From Microbacterium sp. LWH3-1.2 (GTDB taxonomy: Bacteria > Actinomycetota > Actinomycetes > Actinomycetales > Microbacteriaceae): 64,000 nucleotides of DNA. The DNA lies in assembly GCF_040675855.1 (NCBI RefSeq), contig NZ_JBEGIK010000001.1:2356001-2420000 (forward strand). The letters run 5' to 3'. Both the position numbers and the translations under genes were made by a program. The notes below the pieces were generated by a model that saw only the letters and a list, made by a program, of their open reading frames with translations, had not been told where the DNA came from and ran no database searches. Positions 1 through 9,338 of this stretch are shown in pieces (the stretch's first letter is position 1; the number at the start of each line of letters is the position of its first letter).

Positions 1-231
1 GCTGGACGTGATGGCCTGGCGGACCGTCTTCTCTTTGGGGTTGGCGAGGACATCGGCGACATTCAGGCGGCCGGCCACCTGGATGTCCATGCCCGTCGAG
101 ACGTCGGACTGCGGGTCGAGGTCGACGACGAGCGTGCGGACACCGCGGGCGAAAGCCGCCGACGCGAGTCCGAGAGTCACGGTCGTCTTGCCGACGCCAC
201 CCTTGAGCGAGCTGACGGATAGGACGTGCAC
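1..231 (-). CDS. ParA/Soj-family ATPase, N-terminal fragment cut by window edge
   Basis: Only the first 77 codons lie in the window; the gene runs off the left edge. From a GTG at 231 the protein opens [17 protein letters not shown], which contains the deviant Walker A KGGVGKTT (residues 10-17). The LVVDLDPQSD stretch at about residues 34-43 is the next conserved ParA motif. ParA ATPases dimerise on nucleotide and move chromosomes, plasmids or protein cargo over the nucleoid. It is divergent from pyc. A TAACGT box at 245-240 sits 8 nt before the start, so the mRNA may be nearly leaderless. Whether this is the chromosomal ParA or an orphan cannot be decided, because no parB is visible. Confidence 0.85.
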   Translation of the reverse strand, partial: MHVLSVSSLKGGVGKTTVTLGLASAAFARGVRTLVVDLDPQSDVSTGMDIQVAGRLNVADVLANPKEKTVRQAITSS

Positions 232-253
232 AAGCCACCACGTTACCGTCCCC

Positions 254-275
254 TAGGCTGAGAGCACACTCAGCC
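254..275 (+). promoter_or_regulatory. pyc -10 box with overlapping inverted repeat
   Basis: TAGGCT at 254-259 fits the -10 form seen throughout this window. GGCTGAG (256-262) and CTCAGCC (269-275) form a perfect 7-bp inverted repeat around a 6-nt spacer, overlapping the -10. It could be an operator or a 5' hairpin of the roughly 50-nt pyc leader. No regulator is identified. Confidence 0.4.
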
Positions 276-317
276 CGTTTATTCGGGTCCGCCTGCGCCG
301 CCGCACACGGAGGTCCC

Positions 318-3300
318 ATGTTCCGCAAGATCCTGGTCGCGAACCGAGGCGAGATCGCCATTCGAGCGTTCCGAGCCGCATACGAGCTGGGCGCGCGCAC
401 GGTCGCCGTTTTCCCCTTCGAGGACCGCGGCTCGCTGCACCGCCAGAAGGCGGACGAGTCCTACGAGATCGGCGAGAAGGGCCACCCGGTCCGCGCCTAC
501 CTCGACGTCGACGAGATCATCCGCGTCGCCCAGGCGGCCGGCGCCGACGCGATCTACCCCGGCTACGGCTTCCTGTCGGAGAACCCCGAGCTGGCGGAGA
601 AGGCGGCCGCGAACGGCATCGCCTTCATCGGCCCGCCCTCGAAGGTCCTCGAGATGGCCGGCAACAAGGTCACCGCCAAACAGCACGCGATCGCCGCCGG
701 TGTTCCGGTGCTGCGCTCCACCGACGCGTCCGACGATGTGGACGCGCTGCTGGCTCAGGCCGACGAGATCGGGTTCCCCATCTTCGTGAAGGCGGTCGCG
801 GGCGGCGGCGGACGAGGGATGCGGCGGGTCGAGCGCAAGGAGGAACTCGCGCCGGCCCTCGCCGAGGCCATGCGCGAGGCCGGCAGCGCCTTCGGCGACG
901 CACGAGTGTTCCTCGAGCAGGCGGTGCAGCGGCCCCGTCACGTCGAGGTGCAGATCCTCGCCGACAAGACCGGCGAGACCGTGCACCTGTTCGAACGCGA
1001 CTGCTCGGTGCAGCGACGTCACCAGAAGGTGATCGAGATCGCGCCGGCGCCGAACCTCGATCCAGCAATCCGCGACGCCCTCCACGGCTACGCCGTCGCG
1101 TTCGCGCGGTCGATCGGCTACGAGAACGCCGGCACCGTCGAATTCCTCCTCGAGACCGCCGGCCCCCGCACCGGCGAGGTCGTCTTCATCGAGATGAACC
1201 CGCGCATCCAGGTCGAGCACACCGTGACCGAGGAGGTCACGGACGTCGACCTCGTGCAGTCGCAGATCCGCATCGCGGCGGGGCAGACGATCGCCGATCT
1301 CGACCTCACGCAGGACCGCATCCAGCTGCGCGGGGCGGCCCTCCAGTGCCGCATCACGACCGAGGACCCGTCGCAGGGTTTCCGTCCCGACACCGGGCGC
1401 ATCACCACGTACCGCTCGCCCGGTGGCGCCGGCATCCGCCTCGACGGCGGCACGACCGCCGCGGGCTCGCAGATCAGCCCGCACTTCGACTCGATGCTCG
1501 CGAAGCTCACCTGCCGGGGCCGCGACTTCCCGGCCGCCGTCGCGCGCGCCCGCCGCGCGCTGGCCGAGTTCCGCATCCGCGGCGTCGCGACGAACATCCC
1601 GTTCCTGCGGGCCGTTCTCGACGATCGGGCCTTCGTCGAGGGCGATGTCAGCACGTCCTTCATCGACGAGCGTCCGCAGCTTCTGACGAGCAACCCGTCC
1701 CGAGACCGCGCGACGAAGCTGCTCGCCTGGCTCGGCGACGTCACCGTCAACCGGCCGTACGGCGAGAAGCCGCTGGCGGTCTCCCCGGGCAGCAAGCTCC
1801 CCGACATCGACCTCACGGCGGCGCCCCCGACGGGAACGCTCGACCGGCTGCGCGAGCTGGGTCCCGAGGGATTCGCCCGCGCGCTGCGCGAGCAGAGTGC
1901 ACTCGCCGTGACCGAGACCACGTTCCGCGACGCCCACCAGTCGCTGCTCGCGACGCGCGTGCGTACACGCGACCTCGTCCGGGTCGGCCCGCACGTGTCG
2001 CGCATGACGCCGCAGCTGCTCTCGGTCGAGGCGTGGGGCGGCGCGACCTACGACGTCGCGCTGCGCTTCCTCGCGGAGGACCCGTGGGAGCGTCTCGAGG
2101 CGCTGCGCGCGGCCATGCCGAACATCCCCATCCAGATGCTGCTGCGCGGTCGCAACACCGTCGGCTACACACCGCGCCCGGTCGAGGTGACGAACGCCTT
2201 CGTCAGCGAGGCGGCGGCGACGGGCGTCGACATCTTCCGCATCTTCGACGCCCTCAACGACGTGTCGCAGATGCGTCCCGCGATCGACGCCGTCCGCGAG
2301 ACCGGCACCGCGATCGCCGAGGTGGCGCTCTGCTACACCTCCGACCTGCTCGACCCGTCCGAGAAACTGTACACCCTCGACTACTACCTGCGCATGGCGG
2401 AGCAGATCGTCGAGTCGGGCGCCCACATCCTGGCCATCAAGGACATGGCAGGCCTCGTGCGCCCCGCCGCCGCGGCGAAGCTCGTCACGGCGCTGCGCGA
2501 GAACTTCGACCTGCCCGTGCACCTGCACACGCACGACACCGCGGGTGGCCAGCTCGCGACGCTGCTCGCGGCGAGTGCCGCGGGAGTGGACGCGGTGGAT
2601 GCTGCGGCCGCACCGATGTCGGGCACCACGAGCCAGCCGTCGCTCTCGGCCCTCGTCGCCGCGCTGGCCCATACCGACCGCGACACCGGACTCAGCCTGC
2701 AGGCCGTCAGCGACCTCGAGCCGTACTGGGAGGCCGTGCGCCACCTGTACCGTCCGTTCGAGTCCGGTCTCGCCTCGCCCACCGGTCGCGTCTATCACCA
2801 CGAGATCCCGGGCGGGCAGCTGTCGAACCTCCGCCAGCAGGCGATCGCCCTTGGCCTCGCGGACGACTTCGAGCTCATCGAGGACATGTACGCCGCGGCC
2901 GACCGCATCCTCGGCCGCATCCCGAAGGTGACGCCGTCGTCGAAGGTCGTCGGCGACCTCGCCCTCGCGCTCGTCGCGGTACGCGCCGATCCGGCCGATT
3001 TCGAGGCGAACCCGCAGAACTACGATATCCCGGACTCGGTCGTGGGCTTCATGGCGGGCGAGCTCGGCGATCTCCCGGGCGGCTGGCCCGAGCCCTTCCG
3101 CACGAAGGTGCTCGCGGGGCGCACGGTCTCGATCGAGATCCCGCCGCTCACCGCCGACGAGCAGGAGGACCTCGCAGGCGACGCCGCGACGCGCCGCCGT
3201 GCGCTCAACCGCCTCCTGTTCCCCGGGCCCGCGCGGGAGTTCGAGAAGAACCGCGAGACGTACGGCGACCTCACCAGTCTCGGCACTCCCGACTACCTCT

Positions 3301-3725
3301 ACGGCCTCAAGCCGGGTGAGGAGCACGTCGCGGAGATCGACCCCGGCGTGCAGCTGTACGTGGGACTCGAGGCGATCGGTGAAGCGGATGCCAAGGGCAT
3401 GCGCACGGTCATGACGACGCTCAACGGTCAGCTGCGCCCGGTGTTCGTGCGCGACCGCAGCATCAAGGTCGAAGCACGCCAGGCGGAGAAGGCCGACACC
3501 TCGAAGCCGGGGCAGGTCGCCGCGCCGTTCTCGGGTGTGGTCACGCTCAAGGCGAAGGCGGGCGACACGGTCGGGGCCGGCCAGCCAGTCGCGTCGATCG
3601 AGGCGATGAAGATGGAGGCGGCCATCACGGCACCCGTCGAAGGCGTCATCGAGCGCCTCGTGATCCCCGAGACCGCACAGGTCGATGCCGGCGACCTTTT
3701 GGTCGTCATCCGTCCGGCGCAGTAG
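318..3725 (+). CDS. pyc: Pyruvate carboxylase
   Basis: Cytoplasmic biotin enzyme that carboxylates pyruvate to oxaloacetate with ATP and bicarbonate, refilling the TCA cycle. The 1135 residues match the usual single-chain form. In order: biotin carboxylase/ATP-grasp (about 1-450, with the glycine loop AVAGGGGRGMR and EMNPRIQVEH), carboxyltransferase (about 530-800, with TTFRDAHQS, AIKDMAG and LHTHDTAG), and a C-terminal biotinyl domain. The motif EAMKMEA places the biotinylated lysine at Lys1098, 37 residues from the end. The ATG at 318 is supported by GGAGG at 309-313. It stands alone between the divergent parA fragment and the next ATPase gene 73 bp downstream. Confidence 0.97.
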   Translation: MFRKILVANRGEIAIRAFRAAYELGARTVAVFPFEDRGSLHRQKADESYEIGEKGHPVRAYLDVDEIIRVAQAAGADAIYPGYGFLSENPELAEKAAANGIAFIGPPSKVLEMAGNKVTAKQHAIAAGVPVLRSTDASDDVDALLAQADEIGFPIFVKAVAGGGGRGMRRVERKEELAPALAEAMREAGSAFGDARVFLEQAVQRPRHVEVQILADKTGETVHLFERDCSVQRRHQKVIEIAPAPNLDPAIRDALHGYAVAFARSIGYENAGTVEFLLETAGPRTGEVVFIEMNPRIQVEHTVTEEVTDVDLVQSQIRIAAGQTIADLDLTQDRIQLRGAALQCRITTEDPSQGFRPDTGRITTYRSPGGAGIRLDGGTTAAGSQISPHFDSMLAKLTCRGRDFPAAVARARRALAEFRIRGVATNIPFLRAVLDDRAFVEGDVSTSFIDERPQLLTSNPSRDRATKLLAWLGDVTVNRPYGEKPLAVSPGSKLPDIDLTAAPPTGTLDRLRELGPEGFARALREQSALAVTETTFRDAHQSLLATRVRTRDLVRVGPHVSRMTPQLLSVEAWGGATYDVALRFLAEDPWERLEALRAAMPNIPIQMLLRGRNTVGYTPRPVEVTNAFVSEAAATGVDIFRIFDALNDVSQMRPAIDAVRETGTAIAEVALCYTSDLLDPSEKLYTLDYYLRMAEQIVESGAHILAIKDMAGLVRPAAAAKLVTALRENFDLPVHLHTHDTAGGQLATLLAASAAGVDAVDAAAAPMSGTTSQPSLSALVAALAHTDRDTGLSLQAVSDLEPYWEAVRHLYRPFESGLASPTGRVYHHEIPGGQLSNLRQQAIALGLADDFELIEDMYAAADRILGRIPKVTPSSKVVGDLALALVAVRADPADFEANPQNYDIPDSVVGFMAGELGDLPGGWPEPFRTKVLAGRTVSIEIPPLTADEQEDLAGDAATRRRALNRLLFPGPAREFEKNRETYGDLTSLGTPDYLYGLKPGEEHVAEIDPGVQLYVGLEAIGEADAKGMRTVMTTLNGQLRPVFVRDRSIKVEARQAEKADTSKPGQVAAPFSGVVTLKAKAGDTVGAGQPVASIEAMKMEAAITAPVEGVIERLVIPETAQVDAGDLLVVIRPAQ

Positions 3726-3798
3726 CCTGGAGGGTGGCATCCGCCCCTACCCGCCCGCGGCATGAGTCCCGGCGCCGTCTTTTCAGGAGAACTCCGCT

Positions 3799-5847
3799 GT
3801 GACGCCCGATCGCATCGAACACACGCCCGACGAGCCCGAGAACGGCGTGCTGTCCGAGACCGGAAGCATCGACACGACCGGTCTCGGCATTCTGGGTGGT
3901 GCGACGGCGCAGGTGAGCGTCGAACTGCCGTCCGAATCCGACGACGACCGCGACGACGACGGCGTGATCGACGACGAGGTCCCCTTCGTCATCGAGATCC
4001 CCGCCGACGCCGACCTACCGGTGATCGAGGCGGTACCGGCGGCTGAGGTCCCCACCGAGACGAGCGAGGCCGAGATCATCGAGAGCACGGCCGACCTCGA
4101 GGAGTGGACCGTCGAGGGCGAGGGCTTCGCCCCGGCGCCGCCGGCCGAGGACATCGCCGACGCTGTGATCGTGGACGTGATCGAGGCCGAGATCGAGGTC
4201 GATCGCGATGACGTGGTCCAGGACGCATGGCCCGAGCCCGAGCCCGAGGCTGGGGTCGAGTCCGTGGTCGAAGAGCCCGCGGCCGTCGCCGACGAGTCCG
4301 AGCCGGCCGGCGAAGAGCCCGTCGCCGACGAGCCGGTCGCCGAAGAGCCGGTCGCCGACGAGCCCGTCGCCACCGAGGCCGACGGAGAGGTCGTCGCCGA
4401 AGAGCCCGCAGCCGAACCCGTGGCCGCCGAGTCCGCACCCGCGGACGCGGACAGTGCGGTCGACGAGTTCGCGATCGCCGACTTCGACGCCGTGGAATTC
4501 GAGGACGCAGACTTCGACGGCGAATTCGATCCGGCCGATTTCGACCTCGAGCTCGCCGACGACGGCGTGGAATCCGCCCTGGCGGAGAACGCCGCAACGG
4601 GAGACGATGTCATCGCGACCGACGACAGCGCGGAGGAGCCCATGAGCGCCAAGACCCCTGCCGACGACGAGAAGGCAGCCGCGACGCCGGCGCCTGCCGC
4701 GCCGAAGCCGACGCCCGCCCGCCCGCCGGTCCCGGCGGCAGCCGCGGCGGCGCAGAGCGCACCCGCGCCCGCCACCCGCCGCGAGGCGAACCATACCGGC
4801 GCCCAGCCGGTGATGGAACGCGCGGCGGTCGAGCGCGCGCCGTTCCCGCGCGCGGATGTGGCCCTGACCTCGAAGCGGCTCGGCGAGTTCGAGGCCGATC
4901 GCGAGACCGCCGACCTGCTCACCGCCGATCGCCTGCTCGACCCGCACCAGGTGGTGCGCCCCGAGCCCGAGGGCGCATGGCAGCACTTCGTCTACTCGAT
5001 CTCGGGCAAGCGCATCAACCTCGGCGACAGCAAGCGCGCGAAGGCCCGCAAAGCGCTCGACCGCCGCATCGCGGCGCCGCTCGCCGGCGGTGCGCGCTTC
5101 GTGCCCGTGCTCTCGCGCAAGGGCGGCGTCGGCAAGACCACCGTGACCACCCTGCTCGGCCAGGCGCTGGCCGACGCGCGCGACGACCGGGTGATCGCCG
5201 TCGACGCCAACCCCGACCGCGGCACGCTCGCCGAGCGCATCTCGCGCGACAGCGGGAAGACCGTGCGCGACCTCGTGCGCATCAGCCCAGAGGTCGTCGG
5301 CTTCAACGACCTGTCGAGCATCGTCGCGCGCGACGAGACGCGTCTCGACGTCGTCGCCTCCGACACCGACCCGCGCGTCTCCGAAGCGTTCAACGACGCC
5401 GACTACCGGGATGTCGCCGCCCTTGCGGCCCACTACTACTCGGTCGTGCTCACCGACACCGGCACGGGCATCGTCCACTCGGTGATGGGGGCGACGCTCG
5501 ACCTCGCCGACCAGCTCGTGATCGTCGCCGGCCTGAGCGTCGACGAGGCGCGGCTCGCCTCCGAGACGCTCACGTGGCTCGAGACGAACGGCTACGCCGA
5601 CAAGGTGCGCAGCGCCGTCGTCGTGCTCAACAACGCTCGGCCGGGGCATCCGCTCGTCCAGCTCGATGAGCTGGAGTCGCACTTCCGCACCCGCGTTCGC
5701 GCCGTCGTGCGCGTGCCGTACGACCCGCACATCGCGGCCGGCAGCGCCATCGTGTTCCGCGAGCTGCAGCCCGCGACGCGTGAGGCCGCCCGCCAGCTCG
5801 CTGCGACCGTGGTCGAGGGCCTGCGCTCCCTCGCATCGGCGGCCTGA
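3799..5847 (+). CDS. MinD/ParA-like ATPase with long acidic N-terminal region
   Basis: A 682-residue two-part protein. Residues 1 to about 285 are strongly acidic and low-complexity, with repeated [14 protein letters not shown] units and many Asp/Phe pairs. A Pro/Ala-rich linker follows (about 285-330). The C-terminal part is a MinD-type ATPase with P-loop KGGVGKTT at residues 441-448 and the motif [16 protein letters not shown]. That DANPDRGTL form resembles the SCO5717/EspI-like ATPases of actinobacteria, some of which are linked to type VII secretion, but no ESX genes are visible here. The GTG at 3799 is backed by AGGAGA at 3785-3790. def follows after only 4 bp, so the two are probably co-transcribed. 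Function beyond ATP-dependent localisation or partner control is not established. Confidence 0.8.
   Translation: MTPDRIEHTPDEPENGVLSETGSIDTTGLGILGGATAQVSVELPSESDDDRDDDGVIDDEVPFVIEIPADADLPVIEAVPAAEVPTETSEAEIIESTADLEEWTVEGEGFAPAPPAEDIADAVIVDVIEAEIEVDRDDVVQDAWPEPEPEAGVESVVEEPAAVADESEPAGEEPVADEPVAEEPVADEPVATEADGEVVAEEPAAEPVAAESAPADADSAVDEFAIADFDAVEFEDADFDGEFDPADFDLELADDGVESALAENAATGDDVIATDDSAEEPMSAKTPADDEKAAATPAPAAPKPTPARPPVPAAAAAAQSAPAPATRREANHTGAQPVMERAAVERAPFPRADVALTSKRLGEFEADRETADLLTADRLLDPHQVVRPEPEGAWQHFVYSISGKRINLGDSKRAKARKALDRRIAAPLAGGARFVPVLSRKGGVGKTTVTTLLGQALADARDDRVIAVDANPDRGTLAERISRDSGKTVRDLVRISPEVVGFNDLSSIVARDETRLDVVASDTDPRVSEAFNDADYRDVAALAAHYYSVVLTDTGTGIVHSVMGATLDLADQLVIVAGLSVDEARLASETLTWLETNGYADKVRSAVVVLNNARPGHPLVQLDELESHFRTRVRAVVRVPYDPHIAAGSAIVFRELQPATREAARQLAATVVEGLRSLASAA
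4306..4380 (+). repeat. 15-bp in-frame tandem repeats
   Basis: Consecutive 15-bp units of the type GTCGCCGACGAGCCG start at 4321, 4336, 4351 and 4366, with a degenerate unit before them. They encode [10 protein letters not shown] pentapeptides in the acidic domain. Being in frame, copy-number changes would alter tail length without breaking the gene. Confidence 0.8.
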
Positions 5848-5851
5848 TCCG

Positions 5852-6343
5852 ATGGCAGTCCGCCCCATCCGTGTATTCGGCGACCCCGTCCTGAAGTCCG
5901 TCAGCGCCCCCATCGGTGTGATCGACGACGGCGTGCGCGCCCTGGTCCGCGACCTCGTCGATACCGTGGAGCTCCCCGGTCGAGCCGGCGTCGCCGCGCC
6001 GCAGATCGGTGTCGGCCTGCGCGCGTTCAGCTACAACATCGACGGCGACATCGGCTACGTCCTGAATCCCGTGCTCGTCGAGGTGTCGGGTGAACCCGAG
6101 GCGATCGGTGAAGGCTGCCTGTCGGTGCCCGGTCTGTGGCACGACGCCGTGCGGTACCCCTGGGCGAAGGTGGTCGGTATCGACCTCGACGGCAACGAGG
6201 TCGTGCTCGAGGGCGCGGGCCTTCTGGCCCAGGCGCTGCAGCACGAGACCGACCACCTCGATGGCACGCTCTACCTCGACCGGCTCACGAAGGAGCAGCG
6301 TCGCGTGGCGATGCGCGAGATCCGCGAGTCCGACTGGTTCTGA
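5852..6343 (+). CDS. def: Peptide deformylase
   Basis: Metalloenzyme that removes the N-formyl group from nascent proteins. All three family motifs are present: [13 protein letters not shown] at residues 87-91 and QHETDHLDG starting at residue 130. The metal ligands are therefore Cys89, His131 and His135, with Glu132 catalytic. The open frame continues upstream, but the ATG at 5852 ([14 protein letters not shown]) gives the normal length of 163 residues and lies 4 bp after the preceding stop. A strong hairpin follows the stop and separates the gene from convergent fadD. Confidence 0.96.
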   Translation: MAVRPIRVFGDPVLKSVSAPIGVIDDGVRALVRDLVDTVELPGRAGVAAPQIGVGLRAFSYNIDGDIGYVLNPVLVEVSGEPEAIGEGCLSVPGLWHDAVRYPWAKVVGIDLDGNEVVLEGAGLLAQALQHETDHLDGTLYLDRLTKEQRRVAMREIRESDWF

Positions 6344-6367
6344 AAGACCTGCTCCACCGCGAAACGA

Positions 6368-6401
6368 GAAGCCCCGGACCCTGAAGAGGGCCCGGGGCTT
6401 C
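6368..6401. terminator. Bidirectional hairpin between def and fadD
   Basis: GAAGCCCCGGACCCT (6368-6382) pairs with AGGGCCCGGGGCTTC (6387-6401) around a GAAG loop, a 15-bp stem with one mismatch. It lies between two convergent genes. There is no long T-run on either side, as is common in high-GC actinobacteria. Confidence 0.75.
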
Positions 6402-6420
6402 CGGCATCCGTCGACCTTCG

Positions 6421-8247
6421 CTACGAGAGCGAGACGTTCGTCGTGTTGACGGGAACGGTGTAGATCTCGTCGATGTCGCCGGCGAAGTCATCGAGGATGA
6501 CGTTGCGCTTGATGCTCATCTTCGGGGTGAGGTGCCCGCTGCCCTCCGTCCACTCCGTGGGGAGGATGGTGAACTTGCGGATCGATTCGGCGCGCGAGAC
6601 GTTCTTGTTCGCGACGTCGATCGCCCGCTGCACCTCGGCACGAACGGCGTCGTTCGTCGCGGCGTCGGCGAGCGACATGTCGCCCGGCAGGCCGTTGTTT
6701 GACAGCCAAGCCGGCAGCATTTCGGAGTCGAGCGTCACGAGGGCCGCGATGAACGGCTTCTGGTCGCCGACGACCACGACCTGACCGACGATCGGGTTGG
6801 CGCGGATCGGGTCCTCGAGAGCCGCGGGCGAGACGTTCTTGCCGCCTGCGGTGACGATGATCTCCTTCTTGCGACCCGTGATCGTGAGGAAGCCCTCGGA
6901 GTCGAACGCGCCGATGTCGCCGGTCTTGAACCAGTCGCCGTCGAAGGTGGCCGCGGTGGCCTCCGGGTTGCGCCAGTACTCCTTGAACACGTTGATGCCG
7001 CGCACCTGGATCTCGCCGTCGTCAGCGAGACGGATGCCGACGCCCGGCAGCACGGGACCCACGGTGCCGATCTTGGACTTCGTCGCCAGGTTGACCGTCG
7101 CGGGAGCCGTCGTCTCGGTGAGGCCGTAGCCCTCGAGGATCGTGACGCCGAGGCTGTGGAAGAAGTGCCCGAGGCGCGGGCCCAGGGGAGCGGAGCCCGA
7201 GACGGCATACATCACCCGGCCGCCCATCGCGGCGCGCAGCTTGCTGTAGACGAGGCGGTCGAACAGCGCGAACTTGATCTTCGTGCCGAAGGGGATCTTC
7301 TTGCCCTCCTGCTGGAGGCGGGAGTGCTCGATCGCGGTGTGCGCGGCGGCGCGGAAGATCTTGCCCTTGCCGCCGGCCTCCGCCTTCTGCTCGGCCGAGT
7401 TGTAGACCTTCTCGAACACGCGCGGCACGGCCAGGAGGAACGTCGGCTGGAACGACCCCAGGGCGGGCAGCAGCTGCTTGGTGTCGGGCTGGTGGCCCGT
7501 CTTCACCCCGGCGTGGATGTCGAGGATCGAGATGAAGCGCGCGAACACGTGCGCAGTGGTGATGAAGAGCAGGGTCGAGGCGCCCGGCGTCTCGACGACC
7601 TCGTGCAGCGACTTGGCGGAGTTGCGCGCCAGCTCGACGAAGTTGCTGTGGGTCAGCACGCAGCCCTTGGGCCGCCCGGTCGAGCCGGACGTGTAGATGA
7701 GCGTCGCGATGTCGGCGCCGTTCGCGATGTTGCGACGTCGTTCGATCTCTTCGTCCGTGACGCTCACACCCTGGGCGACGAGCTTGTCGAGGTCGCCGCC
7801 GTGCATTTCCCACGCCGAGCGGATCAGCGGGAGCTCCGGACGCACGTCGGCCAGCCGTGCGCTGTGGTCGGGCAGCTCGGTGATGACGGCGATCGCGCCT
7901 GAGTCGGTCAGGTTCCAGGCGATCTGCGCGCTCGAGCTGGTCTCGTAGATCGGCACCATGACCGCGCCGGCATAGAACAGAGCGAAGTCCACGAGCGTCC
8001 ACTCGTAGGTCGTGCGGGCGATGAAGCCCACCTTGTCGCCGGGCTCGATGCCGCCGGCCACGAAGCCCTTGGCCAGCGCGATGACCTGCTTCTGAAAATC
8101 GGCGGCGGTGATGTCGCGCCACTCATCGCCCTCGGGCACGGCGAAGAGCGCGAGGTTCGGCGTCGCCTTGACGCGCTCGACCAGGAGGTCGGTGATGTTC
8201 GCCTGCGCATCGGCGGGGACGATAGCGGGGACTTCGAACTGGACCAC
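6421..8247 (-). CDS. fadD: Long-chain acyl-CoA synthetase (FadD15-like)
   Basis: Adenylate-forming enzyme that activates fatty acids to acyl-CoA through acyl-AMP. The 608-residue protein carries the AMP-binding loop YTSGSTGRPKG (about residue 185), the GYGLTET motif (about 370), TGDIG, and the hinge/A10 region GRKKEIIVTAGGKN (about 450). The GTG at 8247 has AAGGAG 6 nt upstream and a TAGACT -10 at 8302-8297. The position next to glk, plsC and aroG mirrors the fadD15 neighbourhood of mycobacteria and streptomycetes. Chain-length preference cannot be read from sequence. Confidence 0.93.
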   Translation of the reverse strand: MVQFEVPAIVPADAQANITDLLVERVKATPNLALFAVPEGDEWRDITAADFQKQVIALAKGFVAGGIEPGDKVGFIARTTYEWTLVDFALFYAGAVMVPIYETSSSAQIAWNLTDSGAIAVITELPDHSARLADVRPELPLIRSAWEMHGGDLDKLVAQGVSVTDEEIERRRNIANGADIATLIYTSGSTGRPKGCVLTHSNFVELARNSAKSLHEVVETPGASTLLFITTAHVFARFISILDIHAGVKTGHQPDTKQLLPALGSFQPTFLLAVPRVFEKVYNSAEQKAEAGGKGKIFRAAAHTAIEHSRLQQEGKKIPFGTKIKFALFDRLVYSKLRAAMGGRVMYAVSGSAPLGPRLGHFFHSLGVTILEGYGLTETTAPATVNLATKSKIGTVGPVLPGVGIRLADDGEIQVRGINVFKEYWRNPEATAATFDGDWFKTGDIGAFDSEGFLTITGRKKEIIVTAGGKNVSPAALEDPIRANPIVGQVVVVGDQKPFIAALVTLDSEMLPAWLSNNGLPGDMSLADAATNDAVRAEVQRAIDVANKNVSRAESIRKFTILPTEWTEGSGHLTPKMSIKRNVILDDFAGDIDEIYTVPVNTTNVSLS

Positions 8248-8296
8248 GGCAGCTCCTTCGGTACCGGACGGCTGAATCTCGGGTGGATCTCATCCG

Positions 8297-8302
8297 AGTC
8301 TA
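8297..8302 (-). promoter_or_regulatory. fadD -10 box TAGACT
   Basis: TAGACT on the minus strand about 50 nt upstream of the fadD GTG. It is back to back with the glk promoter about 50 bp away. Confidence 0.45.
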
Positions 8303-8352
8303 ATCAGGTGTCACATCGGACTCAGCAGGAGATGTGGAGAGCACCGCCTGGA

Positions 8353-8358
8353 TAGACT
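8353..8358 (+). promoter_or_regulatory. glk -10 box TAGACT
   Basis: TAGACT 40 nt upstream of the glk GTG; a purine-rich GGGGAGAGGGAG follows as ribosome binding site. Confidence 0.45.
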
Positions 8359-8398
8359 TCAAGGCGCTGTCGCGCGTGCGGCAGGGGAGAGGGAGAAC

Positions 8399-9334
8399 GT
8401 GCTCAACGTCGGCATCGACATCGGCGGAACCAAGATCGCGGGCGGAGTGGTCGACTCCGAGGGCACCATCGTCGAACAGCTCCGTGTCGACACGCCCACC
8501 GACACCGCCGCCCTGGCGCAGGCCGTCGTCGACATGGCCCGTTACTTCCGCGGTGCGCACGATGTCGCCGCCGTGGGCGTCGCGGCGGCCGGTTTCATCG
8601 ACCGCGATCGCGCGACCGTCATCCACGCCCCCAACATCGCGTGGCACAACGAGCCACTGAAGGCGACGCTCGAAGAGGGGATCGGCCTGCCGGTCACCAT
8701 CGAGAACGACGCAAACGCCGCTGGGTGGGCCGAGTTCCGCTTCGGGGCGGGCCGTGGCGTCGAGCACATGGTCATGCTCACGATGGGCACCGGCGTCGGC
8801 GGCGCCATCGTCCTGGACGGCCAGCTCTTCCGCGGCGGGCACGGCATCGCCGCCGAGCTCGGACACATCCGCTTCATCCGCGACGGCATCATCTGCGGCT
8901 GCGGTCAGCACGGATGCCTCGAGCAGTATGCTTCCGGCCGCGCTCTGCAACGCGAGGCCAACGACATCGCCGACGGCGGCGGCATCGGCGCGGCGCTCGC
9001 AGCCCACCGTGCCGAGAACGGCAAGATCAGCGGGCCGGCCGTGTCGCGTCTCGTGCTCGCCGGCGACGCCGGCGCCGCGGAGGCGCTCCGGCGTGTCGCG
9101 ACCGCCCTCGGCGAGGCCTGCGGCGGCTTCCAGGCGGTGCTCGACCCCGAGCTCTTCGTCATCGGCGGCGGCGTCGCCCAGCTCGGCGACGCCCTGCTCG
9201 CACCCATGCGCGTCGCCTACGAGAAGTCGCTGCCCGGCTACGGCGACCGGCCGATCGCGAGCTTCAAGATCGCGAAGCTCGTCAACGACGCGGGCCTCAT
9301 CGGAGCGGCCGACCTCGCGGGGACAGAGGCGTAG
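8399..9334 (+). CDS. glk: ROK-family glucokinase
   Basis: Cytoplasmic sugar kinase that phosphorylates glucose to glucose-6-phosphate. The N-terminus has the phosphate loop DIGGTK (residues 7-12), and the ROK zinc site CGCGQHGCLE begins at residue 166 (Cys166, Cys168, Cys173). Both are diagnostic of ROK kinases rather than DNA-binding ROK repressors, and there is no N-terminal HTH. Length 311 is typical. The GTG start has a GGGGAGAGGGAG ribosome site just upstream. plsC begins 5 bp after the stop, so they probably share a transcript. Another ROK sugar kinase (fructokinase, N-acetylmannosamine kinase) is possible but less likely given the actinobacterial gene order. Confidence 0.87.
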   Translation: MLNVGIDIGGTKIAGGVVDSEGTIVEQLRVDTPTDTAALAQAVVDMARYFRGAHDVAAVGVAAAGFIDRDRATVIHAPNIAWHNEPLKATLEEGIGLPVTIENDANAAGWAEFRFGAGRGVEHMVMLTMGTGVGGAIVLDGQLFRGGHGIAAELGHIRFIRDGIICGCGQHGCLEQYASGRALQREANDIADGGGIGAALAAHRAENGKISGPAVSRLVLAGDAGAAEALRRVATALGEACGGFQAVLDPELFVIGGGVAQLGDALLAPMRVAYEKSLPGYGDRPIASFKIAKLVNDAGLIGAADLAGTEA

Positions 9335-9338
9335 CGCG

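Noticed and set aside
279..3740. 1153-codon open frame on the minus strand
   Set aside because: It is an exact antisense shadow of pyc. The translation is Arg/Asp/Leu-rich with no domains, as expected opposite GC-rich third positions.
4306..4380. Mobile-element or minisatellite repeat outside genes
   Set aside because: The 15-bp units are in frame and encode part of the ATPase tail.
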